Assembly: GCA_001916715.1 (NCBI GenBank)
Contig: MNSZ01000073.1
Location: 1-25,661 of the forward strand
Length of the DNA stretch: 25,661 bases
Direction: 5' to 3'
Source: Firmicutes bacterium CAG:24053_14
GTDB taxonomy: Bacteria > Bacillota > Clostridia > Oscillospirales > Oscillospiraceae
Of the stretch, positions 6,753 through 13,745 are shown one piece after another. The stretch's first letter is position 1; each line of letters starts with the position of its first letter. The notes under the pieces are model-generated. The model had not been told where the DNA came from. It worked only from the letters and a program-made list of their open reading frames with translations, and made no database searches. A program made the position numbers and the translations under genes.

Positions 6753-7478
6753 TTATTTTGGCAATATAAGAGTAACGCTTTGAGCAATGCGGATCAACTC
6801 GTCATCACTGAGAAAACCATCTATAAAAAAGCAGATGTTGCTTTTAGTATCGATCCAAGTAATACAACTACTTTGAGTTTCAGTGGCGGATGAATAGAGT
6901 TGTCCAGGATTACCATTTATAGATATCTCTGATACAGACATGTTTTCTAGTTCAATAGACATGGCGCTACCAGAGTCCATGGGGCCATACTGGAAAAAAA
7001 GCCAATGGTCTCCCGAGTACGCCATAAACCGCATCGAGGTTGCTCTGGAGTAGTCGTTCGGGGTTGAAAGAATCTCTGCATTATGATGATATCCCTCTGG
7101 AATATACGAAAGCTGATACTCTGGAAGATCCGATTCAGTGTGCTCGCTGGAAAATCGATACATAACATAAGTGTCATACCACTCGGTGACCCAATTAACG
7201 ACCGCAGCGTAGACCTTGGGACTGATGAGCATCAGCATGCCGAGGCTTAGGCTGCCAATCAATGCGATGGTTGCCACCATTTTTGCAGCTCGCTTCCAGA
7301 CCGGCTTTTGCCTGCGTTCAGCCCACTTCTTTGGGTTGGACAGAAGAGATTGCATGGATTTCTGAAACTTAAGAGAAGTTTCAACCTGTTCTGTGCTTGA
7401 AAACTCTGGTGCAAATTCTTCAGCCGCGGCATCTAAAAGGATGTCGCGAAGCAGTTCATTCTCTTTGTGTCCCGTCAT
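6753..7478 (-). CDS. DUF4367-containing anti-sigma-like membrane protein
   Basis: This 241-residue protein has a cytoplasmic N-terminal domain (about 1-65), one transmembrane helix (about 66-88, TIALIGSLSLGMLMLIS) and an extracytoplasmic C-terminal domain with the YIPEGYHH...DGFLSDDELIRIAQS pattern of DUF4367. Such proteins are encoded beside ECF sigma factors in Clostridia and are presumed anti-sigma factors that sense envelope signals. Its ATG overlaps the sigma stop codon in an ATGA arrangement, so translation is coupled. No HxxxCxxC zinc motif of the ZAS type is visible in the N-terminal domain. The regulatory role is inferred from context and family. Confidence 0.75.
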   Translation of the reverse strand: MTGHKENELLRDILLDAAAEEFAPEFSSTEQVETSLKFQKSMQSLLSNPKKWAERRQKPVWKRAAKMVATIALIGSLSLGMLMLISPKVYAAVVNWVTEWYDTYVMYRFSSEHTESDLPEYQLSYIPEGYHHNAEILSTPNDYSRATSMRFMAYSGDHWLFFQYGPMDSGSAMSIELENMSVSEISINGNPGQLYSSATETQSSCITWIDTKSNICFFIDGFLSDDELIRIAQSVTLILPK

Positions 7479-7996
7479 ACTAATCCCTCCTCTCTCAAAC
7501 GATCAATTAGCAGTTTGCGTCCACGAAAAATGCGTGTGCTGACGGTCGCTTCCGGAATGCTCAGTTGCCGAGCAATTTCGCGGGTACTCCACTCTTCAAT
7601 GAAACGCAATTCTAGGACAGTACGGTATTTTTCGGGCATTTCGTGAATTAGCTGCGTAATAGATGCGGAAGAATCTTCTTTTAGTTCATCGCTAGTGGCT
7701 AAAGGCAGTTCATCAAGAGATATTTCCGCTTTGTTTTTTCGCAGGATAGAAATACATTCGTTCTTTACAATTATAACGCAATAGGCGCCTCTTTTCTTGC
7801 ATTCGATTGCAGAAATTTTTTGAAAACTTTTTACAATTTTCATCCATGCGTTCTGAACGGCATCTTCACGTGCCATTTGATCGGTGGGGAAGTATTTTTT
7901 GGCAACTCGCAGCATGACCGCATGATATTCAGCGTAAAGTGCCATGAATTCATGCTTTTCGTGGTCAGTTTCTAGTACAGATAAGTAAATCAGCAA
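7475..7996 (-). CDS. ECF-type RNA polymerase sigma factor
   Basis: The 173-residue protein has sigma-70 region 2 (about residues 20-85, with AREDAVQNAWMKIVKSF) and region 4 with a helix-turn-helix (about 115-165, MPEKYRTVLELRFIEEWSTREIARQLSIPEATVSTR). There is no region 3, so it belongs to the ECF group. AGGAGG is properly spaced before the TTG at 7996, and no in-frame ATG upstream fits better; MALYAEYH at residue 18 would cut region 2. A strong sigma-A promoter lies upstream at 8112-8139. It forms an operon with the DUF4367 protein. The island is AT-rich and sits inside the ICE, so it is likely cargo that rewires host envelope gene expression. Confidence 0.85.
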   Translation of the reverse strand: MLIYLSVLETDHEKHEFMALYAEYHAVMLRVAKKYFPTDQMAREDAVQNAWMKIVKSFQKISAIECKKRGAYCVIIVKNECISILRKNKAEISLDELPLATSDELKEDSSASITQLIHEMPEKYRTVLELRFIEEWSTREIARQLSIPEATVSTRIFRGRKLLIDRLREEGLV

Positions 7997-8024
7997 AACG
8001 GTGCCTCCTGTGCTATGGTGCCTC

Positions 8025-8069
8025 TTTTATCCTAGAAAATAATAAAACACATCCTGGATAAAATGTGTT
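8025..8069. promoter_or_regulatory. Nested inverted repeats in the sigma operon leader
   Basis: TTTTATCC (8025-8032) pairs with GGATAAAA (8056-8063), and AACACAT (8046-8052) pairs with ATGTGTT (8063-8069). They lie between the sigma promoter and its TTG start, so they could be alternative leader RNA folds or an operator. Confidence 0.4.
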
Positions 8070-8111
8070 AGCGTTGTTTTCTCCGCCGTGTGGATATATT
8101 CGCTTTTTACC

Positions 8112-8139
8112 ATTATAACATAAAAAGAGTGCGGTGCAA
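8112..8139 (-). promoter_or_regulatory. Sigma-A promoter of the ECF sigma operon
   Basis: On the minus strand TTGCAC (8134-8139), a 16-base spacer and TATAAT (8112-8117) with an extended TGT just before it. It is 116 bases upstream of the TTG start. The region 7997-8256 holds no gene besides this control region. Confidence 0.7.
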
Positions 8140-8256
8140 CAAAAGCCGTCACGAAATTCAAAGAATGAAAGGAACGTAATACTTGCTGCGTTATAAGAGT
8201 AGAAGATTTTGCGATACTATGCGGAATGAGTGCCCAACAACAATTAGGTTAATACC

Positions 8257-8388
8257 ATGTTTTGTCCTACTTGCAACCGCACATTATCAATATTGAAGCG
8301 TATGCATACTTACACTTATAATGTTTTCCCAAAATTCCTTGCTGGCTTGAGCCGAATAACTCGAAATCATCTTTATGCCAATAACTAA
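8257..8388 (+). CDS. Small 43-aa ORF with CPTC motif before a terminator
   Basis: A frame from ATG to TAA encodes 43 residues, starting MFCPTCN and otherwise basic and aromatic. Only a weak TTAGG precedes the start. Its stop codon abuts a strong plus-strand terminator, which favours a real transcription unit. It might be the tail of a decayed gene. I do not recognise it. Confidence 0.25.
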   Translation: MFCPTCNRTLSILKRMHTYTYNVFPKFLAGLSRITRNHLYANN

Positions 8389-8430
8389 AGAGCAACGGCC
8401 ACCATCCTTGCGGTGGTCGTTGCTCTTTTT
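8387..8430 (+). terminator. Strong intrinsic terminator
   Basis: A 15-bp stem (8389-8403 with 8412-8426, one G-U pair) is followed by TTTTT on the plus strand. The other strand also has A/T flanks, so it may separate the sigma-factor island from the recombination module in both directions. Confidence 0.8.
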
Positions 8431-8507
8431 GCGTCGAGAGATATGGATTATTCTTCGCTGCCGTAGCCCTCCGTTTCCGTCATTTGCGAATTTTTCAAAA
8501 TGGCGGA

Positions 8508-8603
8508 ATGGAGGAAAAACGCCGTGAAAAAGACGAAGAAAAATTTTTTGAAAAATTTTTCAAAAAGTTGGCCAAAACGGCCTACTTCAAACGGAGTATT
8601 TAG
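8508..8603 (+). CDS. 31-aa charged leader peptide upstream of the ICE sigma gene
   Basis: ATG at 8508 opens a 31-codon frame ending TAG. The product is an alternating Lys/Glu and Phe peptide (KFFEKFFKK) ending in AYFKRSI. It lies in a different frame from an alternative 5' extension of the downstream sigma gene, 50 bases before that gene's start. The ribosome binding site is weak (GCGGA). A peptide of similar make-up at this site is, as I recall, recurrent in related ICEs, so it may be a conserved leader. Confidence 0.35.
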   Translation: MEEKRREKDEEKFFEKFFKKLAKTAYFKRSI

Positions 8604-8652
8604 TAAGAGGGAAGGAGAGAACCCTTTCCTGGCAGCAAAGGAGGATGACGCT

Positions 8653-9069
8653 TTGAAGCTTCCCTGGAACCAGAAAGAGAGCGTCCGGCACATATTCGAC
8701 AGCTATTGCAAGAAGATACTGCGTCAGGAAAACGCGGATATGAAGCGGTCAGAGGTGCGCCGCAGGGCGCGGGAACGCAGTTTTTCGGAACTGCCCCCGG
8801 AGCTTCTTGCGAAGCTTTGCTACGAGGACGTTCACCCTGTGGAATTTGAAGTGTGCGGATACCGCATCCCCGTCAACGATGACCGTCTCGCGGCGGCGCT
8901 GGCCAAGCTCCTGCGGGAGAAGCGCGACGTGATCCTGCTGTCCTACTTCATGGACATGAGCGACCGCGAGATCGGGGAGCTGCTGGACATGGCACGGCGG
9001 ACAGTCCAGCACCGACGGACGGATACCCTTGCTGAACTCAGAAAACGAATGGAGGATGACAATGAGTAA
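8653..9069 (+). CDS. ICE sigma-70 region 4 protein
   Basis: This 138-residue protein is the sigma-70-like protein found next to HTH_16 proteins in Tn916/Tn1549-type elements. It begins LKLPWNQKESVRHIFDSYCKK, continues through a FSELPPELLAKL segment, and ends with a region 4 helix-turn-helix (MSDREIGELLDMARRTVQHRRT, about residues 108-130). It probably regulates transfer or excision genes of the element. I chose the TTG at 8653 because AAGGAGG lies eight bases upstream and family members start at this KLPWNQK segment. An open frame upstream to 8500 runs through A/T-rich leader sequence and is unlikely to be translated as one protein. The stop overlaps the next gene by eight bases. Confidence 0.8.
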   Translation: MKLPWNQKESVRHIFDSYCKKILRQENADMKRSEVRRRARERSFSELPPELLAKLCYEDVHPVEFEVCGYRIPVNDDRLAAALAKLLREKRDVILLSYFMDMSDREIGELLDMARRTVQHRRTDTLAELRKRMEDDNE

Positions 9070-9325
9070 TTTCCTACATATGAAACGCGTTCTCAGTAAA
9101 ACACTGCTCCCGCTTTCGGTGATCCACGCGGCGTCTCAGGGCGATGAATCCTCCATTCGCTGCATTCTGAAGCGCTATGAGGGCTACATACGCCGCTTGT
9201 CTACGCGCTGCTTCTACGACACCGCAGGGAACCTCTACTACTTCGTGGATGAAGCGGTGCGCGGTCAGCTTGAGATAAAGCTGATCGAAAGCATCCTGAA
9301 ATTTGACATCATCCGAATCGCATAG
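9062..9325 (+). CDS. HTH_16 domain conjugative-element protein
   Basis: The 87-residue product matches the HTH_16 family of short helix-turn-helix proteins in conjugative transposons. The motif runs LLPLSVIHAASQGDESSIRCILKRYEGYIRRLS, followed by a VDEAVRGQLEIKLIESILKF helical end. It usually follows the sigma-like gene, as here, and is thought to act with it in control. GGAGG is six bases before the ATG at 9062. The gene overlaps the sigma stop by eight bases, so translation is probably coupled. Confidence 0.78.
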   Translation: MSNFLHMKRVLSKTLLPLSVIHAASQGDESSIRCILKRYEGYIRRLSTRCFYDTAGNLYYFVDEAVRGQLEIKLIESILKFDIIRIA

Positions 9326-9340
9326 CCTCCCCCCCTGTTT

Positions 9341-9379
9341 CGCGGCGGCGGTGTGTTTCCTTTCCGCACCGCCGCCGCG
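9341..9379 (+). repeat. GC-rich perfect hairpin after the HTH_16 gene
   Basis: CGCGGCGGCGGTG (9341-9353) and its exact complement (9367-9379) flank a 13-base pyrimidine-rich loop. It starts 15 bases after the stop codon. It lacks a clear U-tract, so it may stabilise or pause the transcript. Confidence 0.6.
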
Positions 9380-9398
9380 GTTTCCTCTTCATGAGTGT

Positions 9399-9430
9399 GC
9401 ATCAGCCATCAAATCTTTGATGGCTGATGC
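9399..9430. repeat. Perfect 15-bp inverted repeat with TC centre
   Basis: GCATCAGCCATCAAA and its exact complement flank a two-base TC spacer. With no U-tract, it is more like a protein-binding site or cruciform than a terminator. It lies between the regulatory genes and the recombinase. Confidence 0.7.
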
Positions 9431-9457
9431 AGGCTGATAAGGAGCCGATGTTGCACA

Positions 9458-9796
9458 TTGAAAAGGGCTGCGATTGCGGCACGGAATAGAGCAGACAGGT
9501 ACGTTCGTGCCGGTGTGAGCCAGAGAGCAGCGCCCGCCATGATCTTCCGCACGGGAGGGAGCGAAACAGGCATTGTTCAGAAACAGAGCGGCACTCTGTG
9601 GGCCATGACCATCGGCACCCTTAAAGATACTCCCGCATTGGACGCCCTCAAAGCATCGTGCGGCGCACCCATCAGCATGGGCCGGGGTGAGATTCCCGTG
9701 AGGCTGGCAGCCACCAGCCGCCTGTTTTGCTTGAGCGTTATTGTCTTACCAGCATTGGGTATGTCCAAATGTGAACAGCTTTATACTGATAGATGA
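9458..9796 (+). CDS. Doubtful 112-codon ORF upstream of the recombinase
   Basis: The frame runs 112 codons and ends four bases before a terminator hairpin. The product has no domain I recognise and the start lacks a ribosome binding site. The interval 9431-9799 contains no better candidate, so it may instead be noncoding control DNA of the element, such as an excision control region. Confidence 0.2.
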   Translation: MKRAAIAARNRADRYVRAGVSQRAAPAMIFRTGGSETGIVQKQSGTLWAMTIGTLKDTPALDALKASCGAPISMGRGEIPVRLAATSRLFCLSVIVLPALGMSKCEQLYTDR

Positions 9797-9799
9797 AAG

Positions 9800-9847
9800 C
9801 TGAATTGGAAAAGCCCATCTTTATCAAGGTGGGTTTTTCCAATTCAG
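9800..9847 (+). terminator. Long intrinsic terminator
   Basis: Twenty-base arms (9800-9819 and 9828-9847) with two G-U pairs and a TTTATCAA loop. The right arm itself carries a TTTTT tract. It isolates the recombinase operon from upstream transcription. Confidence 0.65.
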
Positions 9848-9901
9848 TAGCAAGTTCTAAAAGTCATCCTCATAGATTAAACCGGCAGGAGGTGTTGCTG
9901 T

Positions 9902-10051
9902 GTGAAACAAGCTGAGCTGAAGATCATATGCCAATATTCTGGAAACGGAGAGAATATAGAAACGATCTTGTCAGAGTCCTTTAGAATTTATTTGTATCGT
10001 GAACTGCAAAAATTTGCGTCAGGGTCGGATTATCATGTATCCTGTTCATGA
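9902..10051 (+). CDS. Small 49-aa protein preceding the recombinase
   Basis: A GTG start nine bases after AGGAGG opens a 49-codon frame ending TGA. The product reads KQAELKIICQ, then ILSESFRIYLYREL, a beta-strand plus amphipathic helix pattern shared by small ORFs just upstream of serine recombinases in other Firmicutes elements. Its role is unknown; it could help direct excision. It ends 31 bases before the recombinase start, so the two are probably cotranscribed. Confidence 0.55.
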   Translation: MKQAELKIICQYSGNGENIETILSESFRIYLYRELQKFASGSDYHVSCS

Positions 10052-10082
10052 TGAATGGCCGCTTATCTCAGGAGGTTAGTAT

Positions 10083-11660
10083 ATGTACAACGAGATAAGC
10101 AACCCCATGGATTATCATGTGGCATTATACATCAGATTATCAAAGGAGGATGAGAGCGAAGGCCCTTCGCAGAGCGTCACGAACCAGAAGTCACTTTTAG
10201 AGGAATTTACACAAAAGCACCGCTTACAGGTCTATGATACCTACATTGACGATGGCTGGAGCGGCACAAGCTTTGACCGTCCTGCGTTTCAGCGCATGGT
10301 GGCGGACATCGAGGCAAAAAAAGTCAACATGGTTATCACAAAAGACCTCTCCCGTTTAGGGCGTGATTACATTATGACCGGCCACTATATGGAGCGATAT
10401 TTCCCCGAACATCGGGTACGGTATATCTCGCTTTTGGATGGCATCGACACCGGTGTGGAATCCAGTGCCAATGATATTACGCCGTTCCGCGCCATCATGA
10501 ATGATATGTACGCCAAGGACATCTCCAAGAAGATCAAATCCGTCAAGCGGGATAAGCAGCGCAAGGGACAGTTTATCGGTGGAAAGCCGATGTACGGCTA
10601 CAAGATGCACCCCACAGAGAAGAACAAAATTATCGTTGACGAAGAAGTTGCGCCTGTGGTGCGGCGGATATTTGCCATGGCGCTGGACGGTATGAGCTGC
10701 CGTAAAATTGCCGCCACGCTGAATGAAGAACACGTTCCCTCACCGGCGACCTATTGCGGCTGGAACATGGGACGCAAAGGTCCCTACGCGGGATTGTGGA
10801 GCAGTGAACGCATCTCGGAAATGCTGCAAAATGAAACCTATATCGGCAATATGGTGCAGGGGCGGCAGGTGAAGATCAGCTATAAGTCCAAGAAGTGTCT
10901 ACATCAGGAACGAGAGAATTGGGTAGTGGTAGAAAACACCCATGAGCCGTTGATCGATGCTGAGAGCTTCCGCAAAGTGCGTATGCTGGTGAATAGCCGA
11001 AAACACACCAGAAGTCGTACCTATGATTTTTTGCTGAAAGGTTTGGTGTTTTGCCATGAGTGCGGCTATCCGCTGGCGGTAGTCAATCGACCCAATGCCA
11101 GTGGTGAAGTTGCACTGTATTTTGTGTGCCGGACATATCAGCGCTTTACCAAGGCAGGCGTTTGTTCCTGCCATTCAATAAGGGAGTCAAAACTGACGGA
11201 AGCGGTGCTGGCCAAGGTGCGTGAGGTTTGCAAAGATTATTTGAAGCCACAGGCACTATTGCCTATGGCGGAGAGAGCAGTCAAGGAGGCGTCGCAAGAA
11301 GAAAAAGCCGCGGCGGAGATCACTGCCCTGCAAGGCAAGATCACCAGCCTGACGGAAAACCTTGACCGGATGTATACCGACCGGCTTTCTGGGCTTCTGC
11401 CGGAGACGGACTTTCAGCGTATCTTTACCCGCATCAAAGAGGAACGAGGGCGGTTGGAAGAACGCATCCGAGACTTAGAACAGCAACAGAAAAGCCCCGT
11501 CAGCCATGAGGACAGAGCGAAAGAGTTGGTGCAACGCTTCTTGACTACAGCCTGTGCCAGCCGGGAGCTACTGGTGAGCCTGATCGAGCGGATCGAGCTG
11601 ACGGAGGGAAAAGAGATCATCATCAAATTCCGTTTCGCAGAGCTTCAGCAAGTGGGATAA
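10083..11660 (+). CDS. Large serine recombinase (integrase) of the ICE
   Basis: This 525-residue protein is a TndX/TnpX-type large serine recombinase. Its resolvase domain (about 12-165) carries the catalytic Ser20 in YIRLSKEDE and the conserved motifs GWSGTSFDRPAFQ and TKDLSRLGRDY. The recombinase domain follows (about 190-300), with GMSCRKIAATLNEE. A zinc ribbon with CHEC and paired Cys residues lies at about 323-370, and a coiled coil plus C-terminal tail completes it. The enzyme integrates and excises the element between short att sites. CAGGAGG is well placed before the ATG at 10083. The gene ends about 75 bases before the start of the sigma-like fragment, as expected for an integrase beside its att site. 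Confidence 0.92.
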   Translation: MYNEISNPMDYHVALYIRLSKEDESEGPSQSVTNQKSLLEEFTQKHRLQVYDTYIDDGWSGTSFDRPAFQRMVADIEAKKVNMVITKDLSRLGRDYIMTGHYMERYFPEHRVRYISLLDGIDTGVESSANDITPFRAIMNDMYAKDISKKIKSVKRDKQRKGQFIGGKPMYGYKMHPTEKNKIIVDEEVAPVVRRIFAMALDGMSCRKIAATLNEEHVPSPATYCGWNMGRKGPYAGLWSSERISEMLQNETYIGNMVQGRQVKISYKSKKCLHQERENWVVVENTHEPLIDAESFRKVRMLVNSRKHTRSRTYDFLLKGLVFCHECGYPLAVVNRPNASGEVALYFVCRTYQRFTKAGVCSCHSIRESKLTEAVLAKVREVCKDYLKPQALLPMAERAVKEASQEEKAAAEITALQGKITSLTENLDRMYTDRLSGLLPETDFQRIFTRIKEERGRLEERIRDLEQQQKSPVSHEDRAKELVQRFLTTACASRELLVSLIERIELTEGKEIIIKFRFAELQQVG

Positions 11661-11701
11661 ATCCAGTTATATCAACGGTTTGCACCAATTTAAGAGTCGC
11701 A

Positions 11702-11740
11702 ATTTTGTAGGCAAAATCACTTACAATAGCCGATGCGCTA
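11702..11740 (+). other. Probable right attachment junction (attR)
   Basis: Sigma factor coding similarity begins abruptly near 11,736, about 75 bases after the recombinase stop. Just before it, ATTTTG-TAGG-CAAAAT (11702-11717) is an inverted repeat that may be part of the recombinase binding site. The exact crossover dinucleotide cannot be set without the left junction. Confidence 0.5.
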
Positions 11741-11804
11741 CGTATCGCGGATCGAGAAGAAGGCACTGGGGAAGCTGGAGGAAGCGCTGCGGGGACGTGT
11801 ATAA
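11733..11804 (+). pseudogene. sigK: 3' fragment of a sporulation sigma factor gene (sigK-like)
   Basis: The frame encodes about 23 residues ending in TAA and contains YVSRIEKKALGKL, matching the end of region 4.2 of sporulation sigma factors. The SigK family reads YVSRIEKRAL at this place; SigE, SigF and SigG differ more. There is no ribosome binding site before the incidental ATG. It is the stranded 3' end of a gene whose larger part should lie at the far left end of the element, outside the window. Excision by the adjacent recombinase would rejoin it. A weak hairpin (GGAGAAA/TTTCTCC) follows the stop. SigK is the best match, but another sigma factor is possible. Confidence 0.65.
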
Positions 11805-11991
11805 GAGAAAACATGCAGCGATTTTACTCTGGAGAAAAATATTTCTCCTATAAGTATAATGCGGATTTTTCACGTATTTTTTACGGAATATTTGCGGATA
11901 TAATGGGGGAATAGCAGCTTTATATAGGGGGATTGTGCAGGTTGCAAGAGAATTCACCTATGCGGGTGAAAAAAATTCCTTACGAAAGATA

Positions 11992-12021
11992 TTGCCTTTT
12001 TATGGGGGGAGCAGGTATAAT
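11992..12021 (+). promoter_or_regulatory. Sigma-A promoter of the hydrogenase gene
   Basis: TTGCCT (11992-11997), an 18-base spacer and TATAAT (12016-12021) lie 52 bases before the ATG. Another TATAAT at 11899 has a poor -35. The 11,805-12,073 gap contains no other gene. Confidence 0.55.
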
Positions 12022-12073
12022 ACACAATTGGTATAGAACCCCTTTAGGGTGGATTTTGGGAGGACAAAAAAGA

Positions 12074-13579
12074 ATGAGAAATATCAAGTGCGGTGTTGCG
12101 GACATCCGCAAGCGGGTCTTTGCCGAGGTGGCGAAGCTGGCCTATGAGGGTGGAGACTACACGCGCATGGAGAAGCTGCCCTATGAGATCGTGCCCGGCG
12201 AGGTGGGGCGGCAGCGGGAGTCCGTGTTTCTGGAGCGGGCTATCGTGGGTGAGCGTATCCGGCTGGCCATGGGCCTGCCGCTGCGGCCGGTGACGGAGCA
12301 CTCGGTGCTGTCCGACGGCGTGGAGGAGAGTGCCATCGCCGCGAAGTACTACGATCCCCCGCTGATCAACGTCATCAAGTACGCCTGCAATGCCTGCGCG
12401 CCCACCCACTACGAGGTGACCAGCGCATGCCAGGGCTGTTTGGCGCGGCACTGTCAGTACGCCTGCCCCAAGGGGGCCATCTTCACGGAGCGGGGTCAGG
12501 CCGTCATCGACCAGGATAAGTGCATCAAATGCGGCAAGTGCAAGGAAGCCTGCTCCTATCAGGCCATTATCAAGTTCACCCGCCCCTGTCAGGAGGCCTG
12601 CGGCATGCACGCCATCGGACAGGATGAGTACGGACGGGCGGACATCGACTACGACAAGTGCGTGAACTGCGGCATGTGTCTGGTGAACTGCCCCTTCGGT
12701 GCCATCGTGGACAAGGGCCAGCTGTTCCAGCTGATTCACGCCATCCGCAAGGGCGATAAGGTGGTGGCCATCATCGCGCCGGCCTTCTGGGGTCAGTTCG
12801 GCGACAACCTGGGCTTTGCCTCTCTGGAGGAGGTGGCCATCGGCGCCGACCTGTGCGCCATCGAGGAGGCCGAGGAGTTCCTGCGGGACGTGCCGGAGAA
12901 GCAGCCGTTCATGGCGACCTCCTGCTGCCCCGCCTGGTCTGTCATGGCCAAGAAGGAGTTCCCGGGCTTCGCACCCTACATCTCCATGACCATGACGCCC
13001 ATGGTGCTGACGGCGCGGCTGCTGAAAAAGAAGGACCCCAACTGCCGCATCGCCTTTATCGGCCCCTGCGCCGCCAAGAAGCTGGAGGCCAGCCGCCGCT
13101 CCGTCCGCAGCGATGTGGACTTCGTGCTGACATTTGAGGAGCTGCGGGGCATGTTCGAGGCCAAGGGCATCGACTTCTCCCAGATCGAGGACAGCGCGGC
13201 CCACTACGAGGCATCCGCCCCCGGCGTGGGCTTCGCCGCCGGCGGCGGCGTGGCCAAGGCAGTGGAGGAGGTCATCCACCGGATCCGTCCCGAGGTGGAG
13301 GTCAAGACCGTAGCGGCGGAGGGCCTGGACGAGTGCCGCAAGATGCTGCGCGGCGCCCGCACCGGCAAGTACAACGGCTATCTGCTGGAGGGCATGGCCT
13401 GCCCGGGCGGCTGCATCGCAGGCGCCGGTACAGTCCAGCCGGCGGAGAAGTCCCGCCGGAATCTGGAACGCTACAAGCAGGCGGCGCCCATGGCCAACCC
13501 CATGGATACCCCCTATCTGGAGGACATCCATCTGGTGTATGAGAACGGCGATGAGTGGGACTACGTGGAGCGCCACTGA
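12074..13579 (+). CDS. Monomeric [FeFe]-hydrogenase, group B-like
   Basis: The 501-residue protein combines several ferredoxin-like [4Fe-4S] sites with an H-cluster domain. Cys-rich stretches occur at CNACAP (from residue 105), CQGCLARHCQYACP, CIKCGKCKEAC and CVNCGMCLVNCP. The H-cluster motifs are TSCCPAW (282-288), GPCAAKK (330-336) and EGMACPGGC (439-447), giving all four expected Cys ligands. The GPC form of the second motif, in place of MPC, points to the little-studied group B. Enzymes of this class interconvert protons and H2 with ferredoxin as partner; the in vivo direction is unknown. GGGAGG lies ten bases before the ATG at 12074. It seems monocistronic, and a bidirectional terminator follows. 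Confidence 0.85.
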   Translation: MRNIKCGVADIRKRVFAEVAKLAYEGGDYTRMEKLPYEIVPGEVGRQRESVFLERAIVGERIRLAMGLPLRPVTEHSVLSDGVEESAIAAKYYDPPLINVIKYACNACAPTHYEVTSACQGCLARHCQYACPKGAIFTERGQAVIDQDKCIKCGKCKEACSYQAIIKFTRPCQEACGMHAIGQDEYGRADIDYDKCVNCGMCLVNCPFGAIVDKGQLFQLIHAIRKGDKVVAIIAPAFWGQFGDNLGFASLEEVAIGADLCAIEEAEEFLRDVPEKQPFMATSCCPAWSVMAKKEFPGFAPYISMTMTPMVLTARLLKKKDPNCRIAFIGPCAAKKLEASRRSVRSDVDFVLTFEELRGMFEAKGIDFSQIEDSAAHYEASAPGVGFAAGGGVAKAVEEVIHRIRPEVEVKTVAAEGLDECRKMLRGARTGKYNGYLLEGMACPGGCIAGAGTVQPAEKSRRNLERYKQAAPMANPMDTPYLEDIHLVYENGDEWDYVERH

Positions 13580-13704
13580 CGCGGAGACACTGAGGTATAT
13601 GCCATCGACCTCCCGCGCCGCGGGGTTCCGGCCCACCGGCGGAGAGTGGTATGCGCACCAGCTTTAAATCAGAAGAGGAAGCAGGCGAGTGGTTTTCCGT
13701 ATAC

Positions 13705-13742
13705 AAAAAAGCTGTTCTGTCAGAGACAGAACAGCTTTTTTT
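13705..13742. terminator. Bidirectional terminator between hydrogenase and sulfatase genes
   Basis: AAAAAAGCTGTTCTGT and its exact complement flank a five-base loop, giving a U-tract on both strands. It serves both convergent genes. The 13,580-13,704 stretch holds nothing else. Confidence 0.92.
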
Positions 13743-13745
13743 ACG

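Noticed and set aside
8500..8652. N-terminal extension of the ICE sigma protein
   Set aside because: The extension is A/T-tract sequence; a good ribosome site and family N-terminus place the start at 8653.
12044..13636. 530-codon minus-strand frame opposite the hydrogenase
   Set aside because: Antisense of a gene with all H-cluster motifs; low-complexity product.
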